Virus record (IMG/VR): IMGVR_UViG_3300020191_000090
Span: 1-20,916 of that record
Direction: 5' to 3' (one strand)
Origin: a virus
Length of the DNA stretch: 20,916 nt
Shown one piece after another: positions 7,897 to 13,188 of this stretch. Within the stretch, counting starts at the first letter, position 1. Every line of letters begins with the position of its first letter. A model generated the notes under the pieces. It was not told the origin of the DNA. It was given only the letters and a program-made list of their open reading frames with translations, and did no database searches. A program made the translations under genes and the position numbers.

Positions 7897-8589
7897 TTAT
7901 GCTTCTGCCTTGAGGTCTAAACCTTCAATAGCGTAGATTGCAGTAATTGTATAAACCTGGCGAAGTGCGGTTCCTTGTTGGACTGCTACAGGGCTTGTGC
8001 GAGCAATAGTGAAGTTCTCGGGTGGGTCGCTCAACCCTGCAAATACTTCGGATGCTCGATGTACTGCACCCCAGACAAGCTTACGGCCATCGGTTTCTTC
8101 GCCTGATTCCAAGTCGTAGTAATCAGATTTTTTGATTAATACATATTCAGAGTCAGGATCCAAGTCCCCACTTGTTGCGTCTGCACCTGTTTGAAGGTTT
8201 GCAGAAGTGAAAGTTCCAATCAAAGCGGTAGCACTATTGGCAACACTCAAGGTAATCAGGTCAGTAACATCTGTTGATGCTGCAAGATAAGCATTTTCTA
8301 CATCGCCCTGGGTGTAAGTAGAAGCACCAAGTTCAGTAGCAATAGTAATAGCATTGCCAACTGCACTTATCTCCACTCCCACAACTCCATTAGCACTTTG
8401 CCCCTCAATCAATTCAATCGTGATTGAGTTACCTGCTGCACCTGCGGTAACTGCGGTAAATGTGAGCCCATCAATGGTTCTTGATGCTGCAACTGCTGAA
8501 CTACCTACGGTTTCCCCCAGGTCACCAAGTCCATCCGTAGAGATGAACTTGATGCTTGGAAAGATAGTAGATGCGTTTACGGTGGCCAT
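7897..8589 (-). CDS. Capsid-adjacent protein with an inserted beta-rich domain (230 aa)
   Basis: A 230-residue protein following the major capsid gene with the arrangement TAA-G-ATG. Residues 35-137 form a distinct Thr/Ala/Gly-rich segment (TIDGLTFTAVTAGAAGNSIT at 38-57; LGASTYTQGD; LITLSVANSATAL; ending LQTGAD) that looks like a beta domain found inside various phage structural proteins, including tail sheaths. The flanking parts, residues 1-30 and 140-230, read as one small domain interrupted by it (RKLVWGAVHRASEVFAGLSD, then TISPV-like strands to the end). A capsid decoration, connector or tail-tube role are all possible. Position directly behind the capsid gene favours a head or neck role. 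Confidence 0.7.
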   Translation of the reverse strand: MATVNASTIFPSIKFISTDGLGDLGETVGSSAVAASRTIDGLTFTAVTAGAAGNSITIELIEGQSANGVVGVEISAVGNAITIATELGASTYTQGDVENAYLAASTDVTDLITLSVANSATALIGTFTSANLQTGADATSGDLDPDSEYVLIKKSDYYDLESGEETDGRKLVWGAVHRASEVFAGLSDPPENFTIARTSPVAVQQGTALRQVYTITAIYAIEGLDLKAEA

Positions 8590-8590
8590 C

Positions 8591-9478
8591 TTATGAAGCC
8601 TTGGTAATTACTGCGAGATGCTCTGGTTTTGCAAGGGAGCAACCAAAGATGGTTGTAAATGCCCCGAAGTGCTCACCCTTGGCAGCATCGTAGTAACGGC
8701 GATATGCACATTGTAATCCAATACCTTCTACGGTGAATGGAGTGTATTCTTCAAGAGTGGATGTTCCACTTACTTCTGGAATACGATTTGCAATAACTAG
8801 GGCATCGCTACTTCCGGCAAAAGTATGTACATCATCCACATCTGAACCACCTGTAACAGATGTCACATGTGTGCTCATGCCATAGAGGTTTCCAAATCTG
8901 CCACCTTGTAAAACACCTGGTCCAAAGGTTTCGATACTGCTAGGCATGAGAGCAGAATTTACGCTGCTATTCATTACAAGATGCCTGTCCATTGGAGCAC
9001 CTGCACTATCTAAAGATGCCTGCATTGCCTGTATATTGGAAAGAGCTACTGAACCTGCATTTACTGAAGTTATTGCAGTGATATTTGGAGTGGCCAAATC
9101 AAGGTCTGCTTGAATTGCACCAAATACAAGAGAAAGCAAATAGCGACCAAATTCGTGAGCATTTTGTTTCGCATAGCTCTGGATGGTCAAAGGGCTCTTG
9201 TTCATATCGTTGTCTACCAGGTGGAAAGGTTTGATTCTTTCTACCAAGTCTACATTTACGGTATCAACATCGTTATCGGCAGTTGTATTATAACCTGTGC
9301 CGTAAGCATAATCACGGGCTACGCTTGAAGTGCGTACAATGGGAACCTTTACGGTTGACTGACGACCTACGATTTCGTTCGTGATGTTTAGCGTGAAATC
9401 AGAAACAGGGGCAAGCAAATCGGTTAATACGCTGACCGCTGAACTGATGGTAATTTCGGATGATATTGAGTTAGCCAT
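8591..9478 (-). CDS. Major capsid protein, HK97-like fold (295 aa)
   Basis: A 295-residue protein located right after the protease-scaffold gene, as expected for the shell subunit. Features fit an HK97-fold coat: an N-terminal helix-strand part, a DYAYGTGYNTTADNDVDTV loop, VDLVERIKPFHLVDND, a long central helix (YAKQNAHEFGRYLLSLVFGAIQADLD at about 100-125), NIQAMQASLDSAGAPMDRHLVMNSSV typical of the P-domain spine region, and a C-terminal FTVEGIGLQCAYRRYYDAAKGEHFGAFT sheet region. The length is usual for small coat proteins. The leader is AT-rich without a Shine-Dalgarno sequence and lies 11 nt after the upstream stop. No cross-linking Lys/Asn claim is made. Confidence 0.87.
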   Translation of the reverse strand: MANSISSEITISSAVSVLTDLLAPVSDFTLNITNEIVGRQSTVKVPIVRTSSVARDYAYGTGYNTTADNDVDTVNVDLVERIKPFHLVDNDMNKSPLTIQSYAKQNAHEFGRYLLSLVFGAIQADLDLATPNITAITSVNAGSVALSNIQAMQASLDSAGAPMDRHLVMNSSVNSALMPSSIETFGPGVLQGGRFGNLYGMSTHVTSVTGGSDVDDVHTFAGSSDALVIANRIPEVSGTSTLEEYTPFTVEGIGLQCAYRRYYDAAKGEHFGAFTTIFGCSLAKPEHLAVITKAS

Positions 9479-9489
9479 TTTTCTTTATT

Positions 9490-10401
9490 TTATTGATTCC
9501 AAGTGCGTACGAGTTCGCTCATGTTTTGATTAATTAAATTTTGTTTTTCTGCCCAGGTTGTGCAGTTAGCAAGTTTTTCTTGAAAGGTCATAGGTGTAAC
9601 TTCGGCAGAAGCATGGATTGGGTCGCTACCTGTTTCTTCTACCATAGTTTTGAAACGAGCCTCCATGCTTCCAAGTTGCTTTTGTAATTCGTCAACTTGG
9701 TTTTGTAGTTCTTCGTTAGATTTTCCGGCTGCTTCAATTGCTTTTTGAGAAGCATCTAAGTCCATAGCCAATCTGTCATTTTCTTCCTGGAGTTTGATTA
9801 AGTTACCTGCAACTTCTTCTACATTGTTTTCTTCTTTGGCTTCTGCAAATAAGCCCGTAGGGTTAGCAGCAGGTTGGGCGACAATCGAAAAAGCAGATAC
9901 GCTAATTGCTCTTGCATATACTTCCACATTTTCTTGCCCGTTAAATTGTTGTGCTTCACCTTCTTCATCATAGTAAATTGTTTCTGCCTGGAACTCTGCC
10001 GAAACACCAAATGCTTCAGGAGCTTTTTCTGCTAATTCAAACAAGGCATCGTAATCGCCTTGGTGGTGTTCTTTCCAGGAATCTAATGCTTGAAACTTTG
10101 CAGTTAGCTTGGTGTATTCCCCATCTTGTACAATTTCAAAGTCGCTCCACAATCCGATAGAGTCTAATGCTTCGTTGCTTGGGCTATGGGTGTAATATGC
10201 CTTGATGGTTTTACCTTCAACTGCATTGTAAAAACTCTGGATTGATGCTTCGTCCAATTTCATGCCGTGCCCTTTGGCTTCTGGTGTTGAAATTAAACTC
10301 ACATTGCTGATGCTGCCAAGGGCTCTATCCACAATGCCTTGGTTCATCTTCGTGTCGGTTTCAAATAATAGTTCCATACCTAAGGCATCTATGTCAACCA
10401 T
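9490..10401 (-). CDS. Prohead protease fused to scaffold (303 aa)
   Basis: Residues 1-185 resemble the herpes-assemblin-like phage prohead proteases. His72 sits in KAYYTHSPSNEALDSIGLW and Ser134 in EAFGVSAEF, the positions of the catalytic His and Ser in that fold. The domain closes with ARAISVSAFSIVAQPAANPT. Residues about 200-255 are a coiled coil (LIKLQEENDRLAMDLDASQ through LQKQLGSMEARFKTM), typical of a scaffold, and the last 45 residues form the tail that would bind the capsid protein. A combined protease-scaffold just before the coat gene fits lambda C/Nu3-type organisation. The start at 10401 has an ACCAATG context. ATG at codon 9 is an alternative. A terminator hairpin lies only 29 nt upstream. 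Confidence 0.8.
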   Translation of the reverse strand: MVDIDALGMELLFETDTKMNQGIVDRALGSISNVSLISTPEAKGHGMKLDEASIQSFYNAVEGKTIKAYYTHSPSNEALDSIGLWSDFEIVQDGEYTKLTAKFQALDSWKEHHQGDYDALFELAEKAPEAFGVSAEFQAETIYYDEEGEAQQFNGQENVEVYARAISVSAFSIVAQPAANPTGLFAEAKEENNVEEVAGNLIKLQEENDRLAMDLDASQKAIEAAGKSNEELQNQVDELQKQLGSMEARFKTMVEETGSDPIHASAEVTPMTFQEKLANCTTWAEKQNLINQNMSELVRTWNQ

Positions 10402-10430
10402 TGGTCTGTCAATGCCTTTTGTGGATGCAT

Positions 10431-10460
10431 AAAAAAAGGGCTCCTGTTGCCAAGAGCCCT
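10431..10460 (-). terminator. Rho-independent terminator closing the accessory cassette
   Basis: On the minus strand a perfect 7-bp stem AGGGCTC/GAGCCCT (arms 10454-10460 and 10437-10443) encloses a 10-nt loop and is followed by seven T residues (10431-10437, sharing one base with the stem). It lies 53 nt after the last small gene and 29 nt before the protease start. It could also act as a 5' hairpin on a transcript starting just upstream. Confidence 0.85.
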
Positions 10461-10462
10461 AG

Positions 10463-10490
10463 ATTATGAATAAGAAACAAAAGTCGACAA
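10463..10490 (-). promoter_or_regulatory. Candidate sigma70-type promoter before the protease-capsid genes
   Basis: On the minus strand TTGTCG (10485-10490) and CATAAT (10463-10468) are separated by 16 nt, matching TTGACA/TATAAT at four and five of six positions. It sits between the last cassette gene and the protease gene. The predicted start of transcription would fall just before or in the terminator hairpin, which is odd. Chance occurrence in AT-rich DNA is a real possibility. Confidence 0.3.
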
Positions 10491-10513
10491 AGAGCCGATT
10501 CTTGCAAGTTGAA

Positions 10514-10657
10514 TTATTCTTGTTTTGCCTGCAAGGTTTTTTTTCTAGCTGCTTGCATCTTTGCTTGTTGTGCAGGTGTTATCTTGCGTTTGCTTTTCTT
10601 ACCACCTGCTGCTGCAATAGGGTTCTTAATTTCCTTGTTACAATGTGGGCATTTCAT
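10514..10657 (-). CDS. Small basic zinc-finger-like protein (47 aa)
   Basis: A 47-codon frame starting MKCPHCNKEIKNPIAAAGG and ending in a Lys/Ala/Gln-rich helix (RKITPAQQAKMQAARKKTLQ). The CPHC knuckle plus a His gives only three close metal ligands, so it may dimerise or bind zinc weakly. The basic C-terminal helix suggests nucleic acid contact. Small phage proteins with this CxxC start followed by a GGK-R-TPEQQ-type tail are a pattern I have seen in other phages, always of unknown role. Its ATG overlaps the stop of the 28-codon gene before it (ATGA at 10654-10657), supporting translation. It is the last gene of the cassette. Confidence 0.72.
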   Translation of the reverse strand: MKCPHCNKEIKNPIAAAGGKKSKRKITPAQQAKMQAARKKTLQAKQE

Positions 10658-10740
10658 TTGTAGTATGTAGTTATAATTAAAGGAACGAATATTCCAGACA
10701 CTAACCAGGTAATAGCGATTATTTCAATTAATGTATTCAT
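10654..10740 (-). CDS. Single-pass membrane micropeptide (28 aa)
   Basis: A 28-codon frame, MNTLIEIIAITWLVSGIFVP then LIITTYYK, that is almost entirely hydrophobic from residue 4 to 24 with Trp12 and a Tyr-Tyr-Lys end, as expected for one transmembrane helix. It is coupled on both sides by ATGA overlaps: its ATG overlaps the TGA of the 48-residue gene (10737-10740) and its TGA overlaps the ATG of the zinc-finger gene (10654-10657). This double coupling makes a chance frame unlikely. Possible roles include a small holin-like, superinfection-exclusion or membrane-sensing peptide; none can be chosen from sequence. Confidence 0.65.
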   Translation of the reverse strand: MNTLIEIIAITWLVSGIFVPLIITTYYK

Positions 10741-10883
10741 TTTTGCCAAGCTGCTTTCTTTTTCTTTTCTGGTGTAATTACCACTTTAATACCTCTTTCT
10801 AGGTCTGTATAAAGTATCTGACCTGTTCCCTGCTTTAGAGCTAGTATTTCGTGATGACTGAGTTTTATGTTTATTGTATGCAT
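10737..10883 (-). CDS. Small basic protein (48 aa), function unknown
   Basis: A 48-codon frame, MHTINIKLSHHEILALKQGT then GQILYTDLERGIKVVITPEK and a Lys-rich tail. The pattern of a strand (HTINIKLS), a helix (HHEILALKQG) and two strands (GQILYT, GIKVVITP) suggests a tiny alpha-beta fold. The start has the ACCAATG context shared with other cassette genes and lies in a 28-bp sequence also found before the 44-residue gene. The stop overlaps the ATG of the membrane micropeptide (ATGA). No family is recognised; a DNA-binding or regulatory role is only a guess from the basic charge. Confidence 0.65.
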   Translation of the reverse strand: MHTINIKLSHHEILALKQGTGQILYTDLERGIKVVITPEKKKKAAWQK

Positions 10884-10900
10884 TGGTTTTAATTTTGGTG

Positions 10901-10948
10901 TTATCTAGAATGTGTGCGATTACCTAACACATTATTTACCAATTTCAT
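10901..10948 (-). CDS. Candidate 15-residue leader peptide with a strong Shine-Dalgarno sequence
   Basis: A frame MKLVNNVLGNRTHSR begins at the ATG at 10946-10948 and stops at TAA 10901-10903. It is preceded at 7-nt spacing by AAGGAGG (10956-10962), the best Shine-Dalgarno match in the cassette. It starts inside the end of the 44-residue gene in another frame and fills most of the gap before the 48-residue gene, whose ATG lies 17 nt after its stop. It may be a leader that carries ribosomes to that gene. The AGGAGG also encodes Arg-Arg of the overlapping gene, so it could be accidental. Confidence 0.35.
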   Translation of the reverse strand: MKLVNNVLGNRTHSR

Positions 10949-11066
10949 CTTTGAACCTCCTTATGAAGTGACGGGCTGCATGGTACTCCTCGGTAGTAAG
11001 TTCATTATTTCGCCACATAGAATCAGTTTCGTCCATTAGTTTCTTAAATATTTCTTCTACATTCAT
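10932..11066 (-). CDS. Small acidic helical protein (44 aa), function unknown
   Basis: A 44-codon frame, MNVEEIFKKLMDETDSMWRN then NELTTEEYHAARHFIRRF and KDEIGK. It is predicted to be two amphipathic helices joined by a short turn at NNELTTEEY. The start ATG overlaps the stop of a three-codon frame (ATG CAC ACA TGA, 11063-11074) that carries the ACCAATG context, so the exact initiation route is unclear. The preceding gene ends 12 nt upstream. Codon content and helix periodicity look like a real gene, but no family is recognised. Confidence 0.6.
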   Translation of the reverse strand: MNVEEIFKKLMDETDSMWRNNELTTEEYHAARHFIRRFKDEIGK

Positions 11067-11078
11067 GTGTGCATTGGT

Positions 11079-11369
11079 TTAGTCTTTGGTGTACCCATCA
11101 AACCATCCTTCGCCTCGAGTGTCGTCTCTGCTGCACCATTCTTGAGCCTGTTCTAGGGTTAAACCTGTTGCGATGACTTTGTTCTGTTTTGTTGGTTTTG
11201 CGTAGTATCTTATAATTCTATATGTTTTCATGGTTCTAACTTTCTCGTTGTAACATTGTTGGCAGCACCATCCATTCGTGTATGGGTTTGCATTGTAGCA
11301 GTCGTTGGCTGAAAAGAGCAACGCCTTGCAAATGTCGCATGTCGCCTGATAAGGGTATTCTGTTAACAT
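11079..11369 (-). CDS. Zinc-ribbon protein with a GLTLEQA-WFDGY C-terminal module (96 aa)
   Basis: Two modules can be seen. Residues 11-39 hold CDIC and CCQQC, spaced as a zinc ribbon. Residues 48-93 read KTYRIIRYYAK, then GLTLEQAQEWC and WFDGY, a compact module known as a stand-alone small protein in many phages, of unknown role. I chose the ATG at 11367-11369, which overlaps the upstream stop by 7 nt. A longer frame from 11411 would lie entirely inside the upstream gene and adds only a basic extension. Met47 could also start the second module alone. Zinc binding and a nucleic-acid role are inference. Confidence 0.7.
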   Translation of the reverse strand: MLTEYPYQATCDICKALLFSANDCYNANPYTNGWCCQQCYNEKVRTMKTYRIIRYYAKPTKQNKVIATGLTLEQAQEWCSRDDTRGEGWFDGYTKD

Positions 11370-11644
11370 GCCAAGTCTACGCTCCGAACTTGTCTGCCTG
11401 TGTGAATACATTGCACAGGTTCAGTTTCTTTTATGTGTCCTTTTTTGAGTAGCTCTGTAACTCGAGGCCGTACTTGGTTCATGTCATCAAGCATAAGGTA
11501 TGTCTTTATTGCACGATCCGTAATTGGTCGCTTTAGGTTTGTCATTTTATTAATAGCCCAAAGGATTTTACTTTGTCTATCTGGCAAGGTTTTGAGCAGT
11601 TCAATGTAGCTTGCATAAGTGTTTGCGTGTAGTTGTTTTTTCAT
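11363..11644 (-). CDS. Winged-helix DNA-binding protein (93 aa)
   Basis: The sequence RQSKILWAINKM (helix 1), PITDRAIKTYLML (helix 2), DDMNQVRPRVTELLKKGHIKE (recognition helix and turn) and a closing strand HTGRQVRSVDL follows the winged helix-turn-helix plan over residues 20-90. VRPRVTEL followed by KGxI is the typical recognition-helix-to-wing signature. It is most likely a DNA-binding regulator of the cassette or an adaptor for a replication or transcription complex. The start has the ACACCAATG context and follows the upstream stop by 21 nt. Function is inferred from the fold only. Confidence 0.72.
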   Translation of the reverse strand: MKKQLHANTYASYIELLKTLPDRQSKILWAINKMTNLKRPITDRAIKTYLMLDDMNQVRPRVTELLKKGHIKETEPVQCIHTGRQVRSVDLAC

Positions 11645-11665
11645 TGGTGTTGTGCAGTTGGTTGG

Positions 11666-11920
11666 TTAGTAGATTGATGTCCACTCATCAATAAAGTCGT
11701 ATGCGTCAAAGCAGTTATCAAAAATGCAAATTGCTTTTCGCTTTGAGTTTGTTGCATACTTTGCAATAACTAGATAATATTGCTTAGTAAATAGTTTGAG
11801 ATAAATAACTTTTGATCCGTCATCATACTTGTCTTGATTGAATGCCACGACAGGAGGTTTAACAGGTTTGCCCTCTTGGTTTTTTATGCCTAATGCTATT
11901 GATAATTCTTGAATGCTCAT
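11666..11920 (-). CDS. Hypothetical small protein (84 aa)
   Basis: An 84-residue frame with SIQELSIALGIKNQEGKPVK at the start and strands VIYLKLFTKQYYLVIAKYAT in the middle, ending FDAYDFIDEWTSIY. The composition is consistent with a small alpha-beta domain; LSIALGIKN could be one helix of a helix-turn-helix, but no second helix follows. The start has an AT-rich leader (ACAACAATACAATG) without a Shine-Dalgarno sequence. Neighbours on both sides are small unknown genes separated by about 21-25 nt. I do not recognise the family. Confidence 0.62.
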   Translation of the reverse strand: MSIQELSIALGIKNQEGKPVKPPVVAFNQDKYDDGSKVIYLKLFTKQYYLVIAKYATNSKRKAICIFDNCFDAYDFIDEWTSIY

Positions 11921-11945
11921 TGTATTGTTGTGTTAATTTGTTAAT

Positions 11946-12227
11946 TTAGTCTTCGTAAATATATTGGCTTGGTTCTAAAACTGTATCTATTAAGTTTTCT
12001 AGTTTTTGTAGTTCTTCATTTGCCCAAATTTTTTGAGCTTCTGTTACATCGTTGCTTGTTAGTGCTTTAACAAGGTATCCTAAGACTGCTTCTTTTGCTG
12101 CCCTGTAGAAACTATTTTCTGTAAGATGATAGGTTCCTTGGCTTTCTTTTAAAAGTTCTTTGGTGTTGTTCCACAATGCCTCCTGAACTTCTACGTAATC
12201 CTTATCTGTTTCTATTGTAATTTTCAT
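11946..12227 (-). CDS. Hypothetical helical protein (93 aa)
   Basis: A 93-residue frame: a short strand (KITIETDKDY) then mainly helices (VEVQEALWNNTKELLKES, NSFYRAAKEAVLGYLVKAL, AQKIWANEELQKLENLID). The ATG lies 1 nt after the TAA of the preceding gene, inside the sequence GACTAAAATGA that is repeated at the next junction upstream. No motif points to a function. Acidic, all-helical phage proteins of this size are often inhibitors or adaptors that bind host proteins, but this is speculation. Confidence 0.65.
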   Translation of the reverse strand: MKITIETDKDYVEVQEALWNNTKELLKESQGTYHLTENSFYRAAKEAVLGYLVKALTSNDVTEAQKIWANEELQKLENLIDTVLEPSQYIYED

Positions 12228-12228
12228 T

Positions 12229-12582
12229 TTAGTCTCTCCATTCGTTTGTGATGCAGTAATAATCTACCTTGGCTTGCTCGTATGTATATCTGCCAAGCAA
12301 CCCTCTTTCTGCATGTAGTAAAATTTCTTGCTGCCAAGACTTGGCCTTTGGGTATCTATGCTTCACAATAGCATCCATAAACCATAAAAGATTATCTGCT
12401 TGCCTAGCTTCTCTTTCTAGCTCTGTTTCAGTTTTTTTGAGCTTTGCTCTCTTCTCTATTCTTTTGCGTCTAATAGCTTCTTCTATTATTCCTTTCAAGC
12501 CTTGTGGTGTTATAGGAAAAAGTTCTATTGAGTTTAGCCTTTCTGGTTTATAAGATTTAAATTTTTTAGATTTGTTTCTCAT
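12229..12582 (-). CDS. Hypothetical basic protein (117 aa)
   Basis: A 117-residue frame with a very basic N-terminal half (RNKSKKFKSYKPERLN; RRKRIEKRAKLKKTETELERE) and a less charged C-terminal half (LLWFMDAIVKHRYPKAKSWQ through YEQAKVDYYCITNEW). The basic part could bind nucleic acid; the C-terminal part looks folded and helical. Its ATG overlaps the preceding TGA (ATGA at 12579-12582), and its TAA is followed after 1 nt by the next ATG. No family is recognised. Confidence 0.65.
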   Translation of the reverse strand: MRNKSKKFKSYKPERLNSIELFPITPQGLKGIIEEAIRRKRIEKRAKLKKTETELEREARQADNLLWFMDAIVKHRYPKAKSWQQEILLHAERGLLGRYTYEQAKVDYYCITNEWRD

Positions 12583-12767
12583 TTTAGTCTCTTCATTCCT
12601 GGAGGTGTTATTGCTGCTTCAAGCACTTCAATGATGGAGTCAACTTGTTGGCGTTCTTCAGAAGTTACAAGCAAGTCACTTGCTTTTTCTTGCAATCGAA
12701 TAAAGTGCTCAATGTCTCCAACTTCGACAGCATTTGCCATGTCTGAAAGTAATTGTAATAATGTCAT
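12579..12767 (-). CDS. Hypothetical helical protein (62 aa)
   Basis: A 62-residue frame starting MTLLQLLSDMANAVEVGDIE. It consists of helices with an EERQQVDSIIEVLEAAI segment near the end. A longer upstream start at 12848 exists, but it would overlap the preceding gene by 85 nt. The ATG at 12765-12767 overlaps the preceding TGA as ATGA, matching the coupling used elsewhere in this cassette, so I chose it. The TGA overlaps the next ATG as well. The role is unknown. Confidence 0.65.
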   Translation of the reverse strand: MTLLQLLSDMANAVEVGDIEHFIRLQEKASDLLVTSEERQQVDSIIEVLEAAITPPGMKRLK

Positions 12768-13000
12768 AGTGATTGTTGGTTTACAGCTACCCATTCTTCT
12801 TTTCTTACATCTTTCGTTCTTACTATATATCCTTCGTTGATGTACCATTGGATAACTCCTCTGATATTAAGCCAATTGCGAACTCTAATTTTTGTTGCCT
12901 TAATAGGCTCAACAAAATCTTTTCTCCACTCTAGCTTACTTACTTCTCCATCAAGGAGACCTTCAATGATACTTTGGGCATGTTCTTGTGCTTTTGTCAT
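12764..13000 (-). CDS. First gene of the accessory cassette, possible winged-helix protein (78 aa)
   Basis: A 78-residue frame starting MTKAQEHAQSIIEGLLDGEV. The C-terminal half, KIRVRNWLNIRGVIQWYINE followed by GYIVRTKDVRKEEW, has the helix-then-strand-hairpin pattern of a small winged helix (INEGYIV is a typical turn into the wing). It is the first gene after the strong terminator at 13097-13128, so its own promoter must lie between 13022 and 13096. I see only weak promoter-like sequences there. Function unknown; DNA binding is a moderate guess. Confidence 0.62.
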   Translation of the reverse strand: MTKAQEHAQSIIEGLLDGEVSKLEWRKDFVEPIKATKIRVRNWLNIRGVIQWYINEGYIVRTKDVRKEEWVAVNQQSL

Positions 13001-13096
13001 AATATACTTGGTTGTGGGTTAATGTTGTTGTATATTCTTAACTTACCATAGCCTGTTACGATGTAAAGAAAAAAGATTAAAAAAGTTTCAAGGCAC

Positions 13097-13128
13097 AAAA
13101 AAACCACCCTTGCCGGAACAAGGATGGT
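13097..13128 (-). terminator. Rho-independent terminator after the portal-phosphoesterase block
   Basis: On the minus strand a 10-bp stem with one mismatch (ACCATCCTTG and CAAGGGTGGT; arms 13119-13128 and 13103-13112) with a 6-nt loop is followed by seven T residues (13097-13103). It lies about 60 nt after the phosphoesterase stop and separates packaging and portal genes from the cassette. Confidence 0.9.
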
Positions 13129-13129
13129 C

Positions 13130-13150
13130 TGGCATCTACCCCTGATGCCA
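13130..13150 (-). other. Second hairpin abutting the terminator
   Basis: TGGCATC (13130-13136) and GATGCCA (13144-13150) form a perfect 7-bp stem with a 7-nt loop, one nucleotide from the terminator stem. It may stabilise the 3' end of the transcript or be a processing site. Confidence 0.6.
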
Positions 13151-13188
13151 AATGAATCAACGCAAAGCGTACCTTCTTTTTCCGATGG

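Larger units (their letters stand above)
13001..13188. other. Intergenic region with structured 3' end and cassette leader
   Basis: This 188-nt stretch between the phosphoesterase stop and the first cassette gene holds, in minus-strand order, a short ACGCTTTGCGT hairpin (13160-13170), a 7-bp hairpin (13130-13150), the terminator (13097-13128), then about 95 nt of AT-rich leader. No open frame of useful length is present on either strand and I could not find a convincing promoter. Confidence 0.6.

Noticed and set aside
11369-11411. Longer start for the zinc-ribbon gene
   Set aside because: The added 14 residues lie wholly inside the upstream winged-helix gene and the ATG at 11367-11369 sits right at its stop.
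13022-13096. Promoter for the accessory cassette
   Set aside because: TTGAAA and TTTACA hexamers are present, but no good -10 lies at the right spacing.
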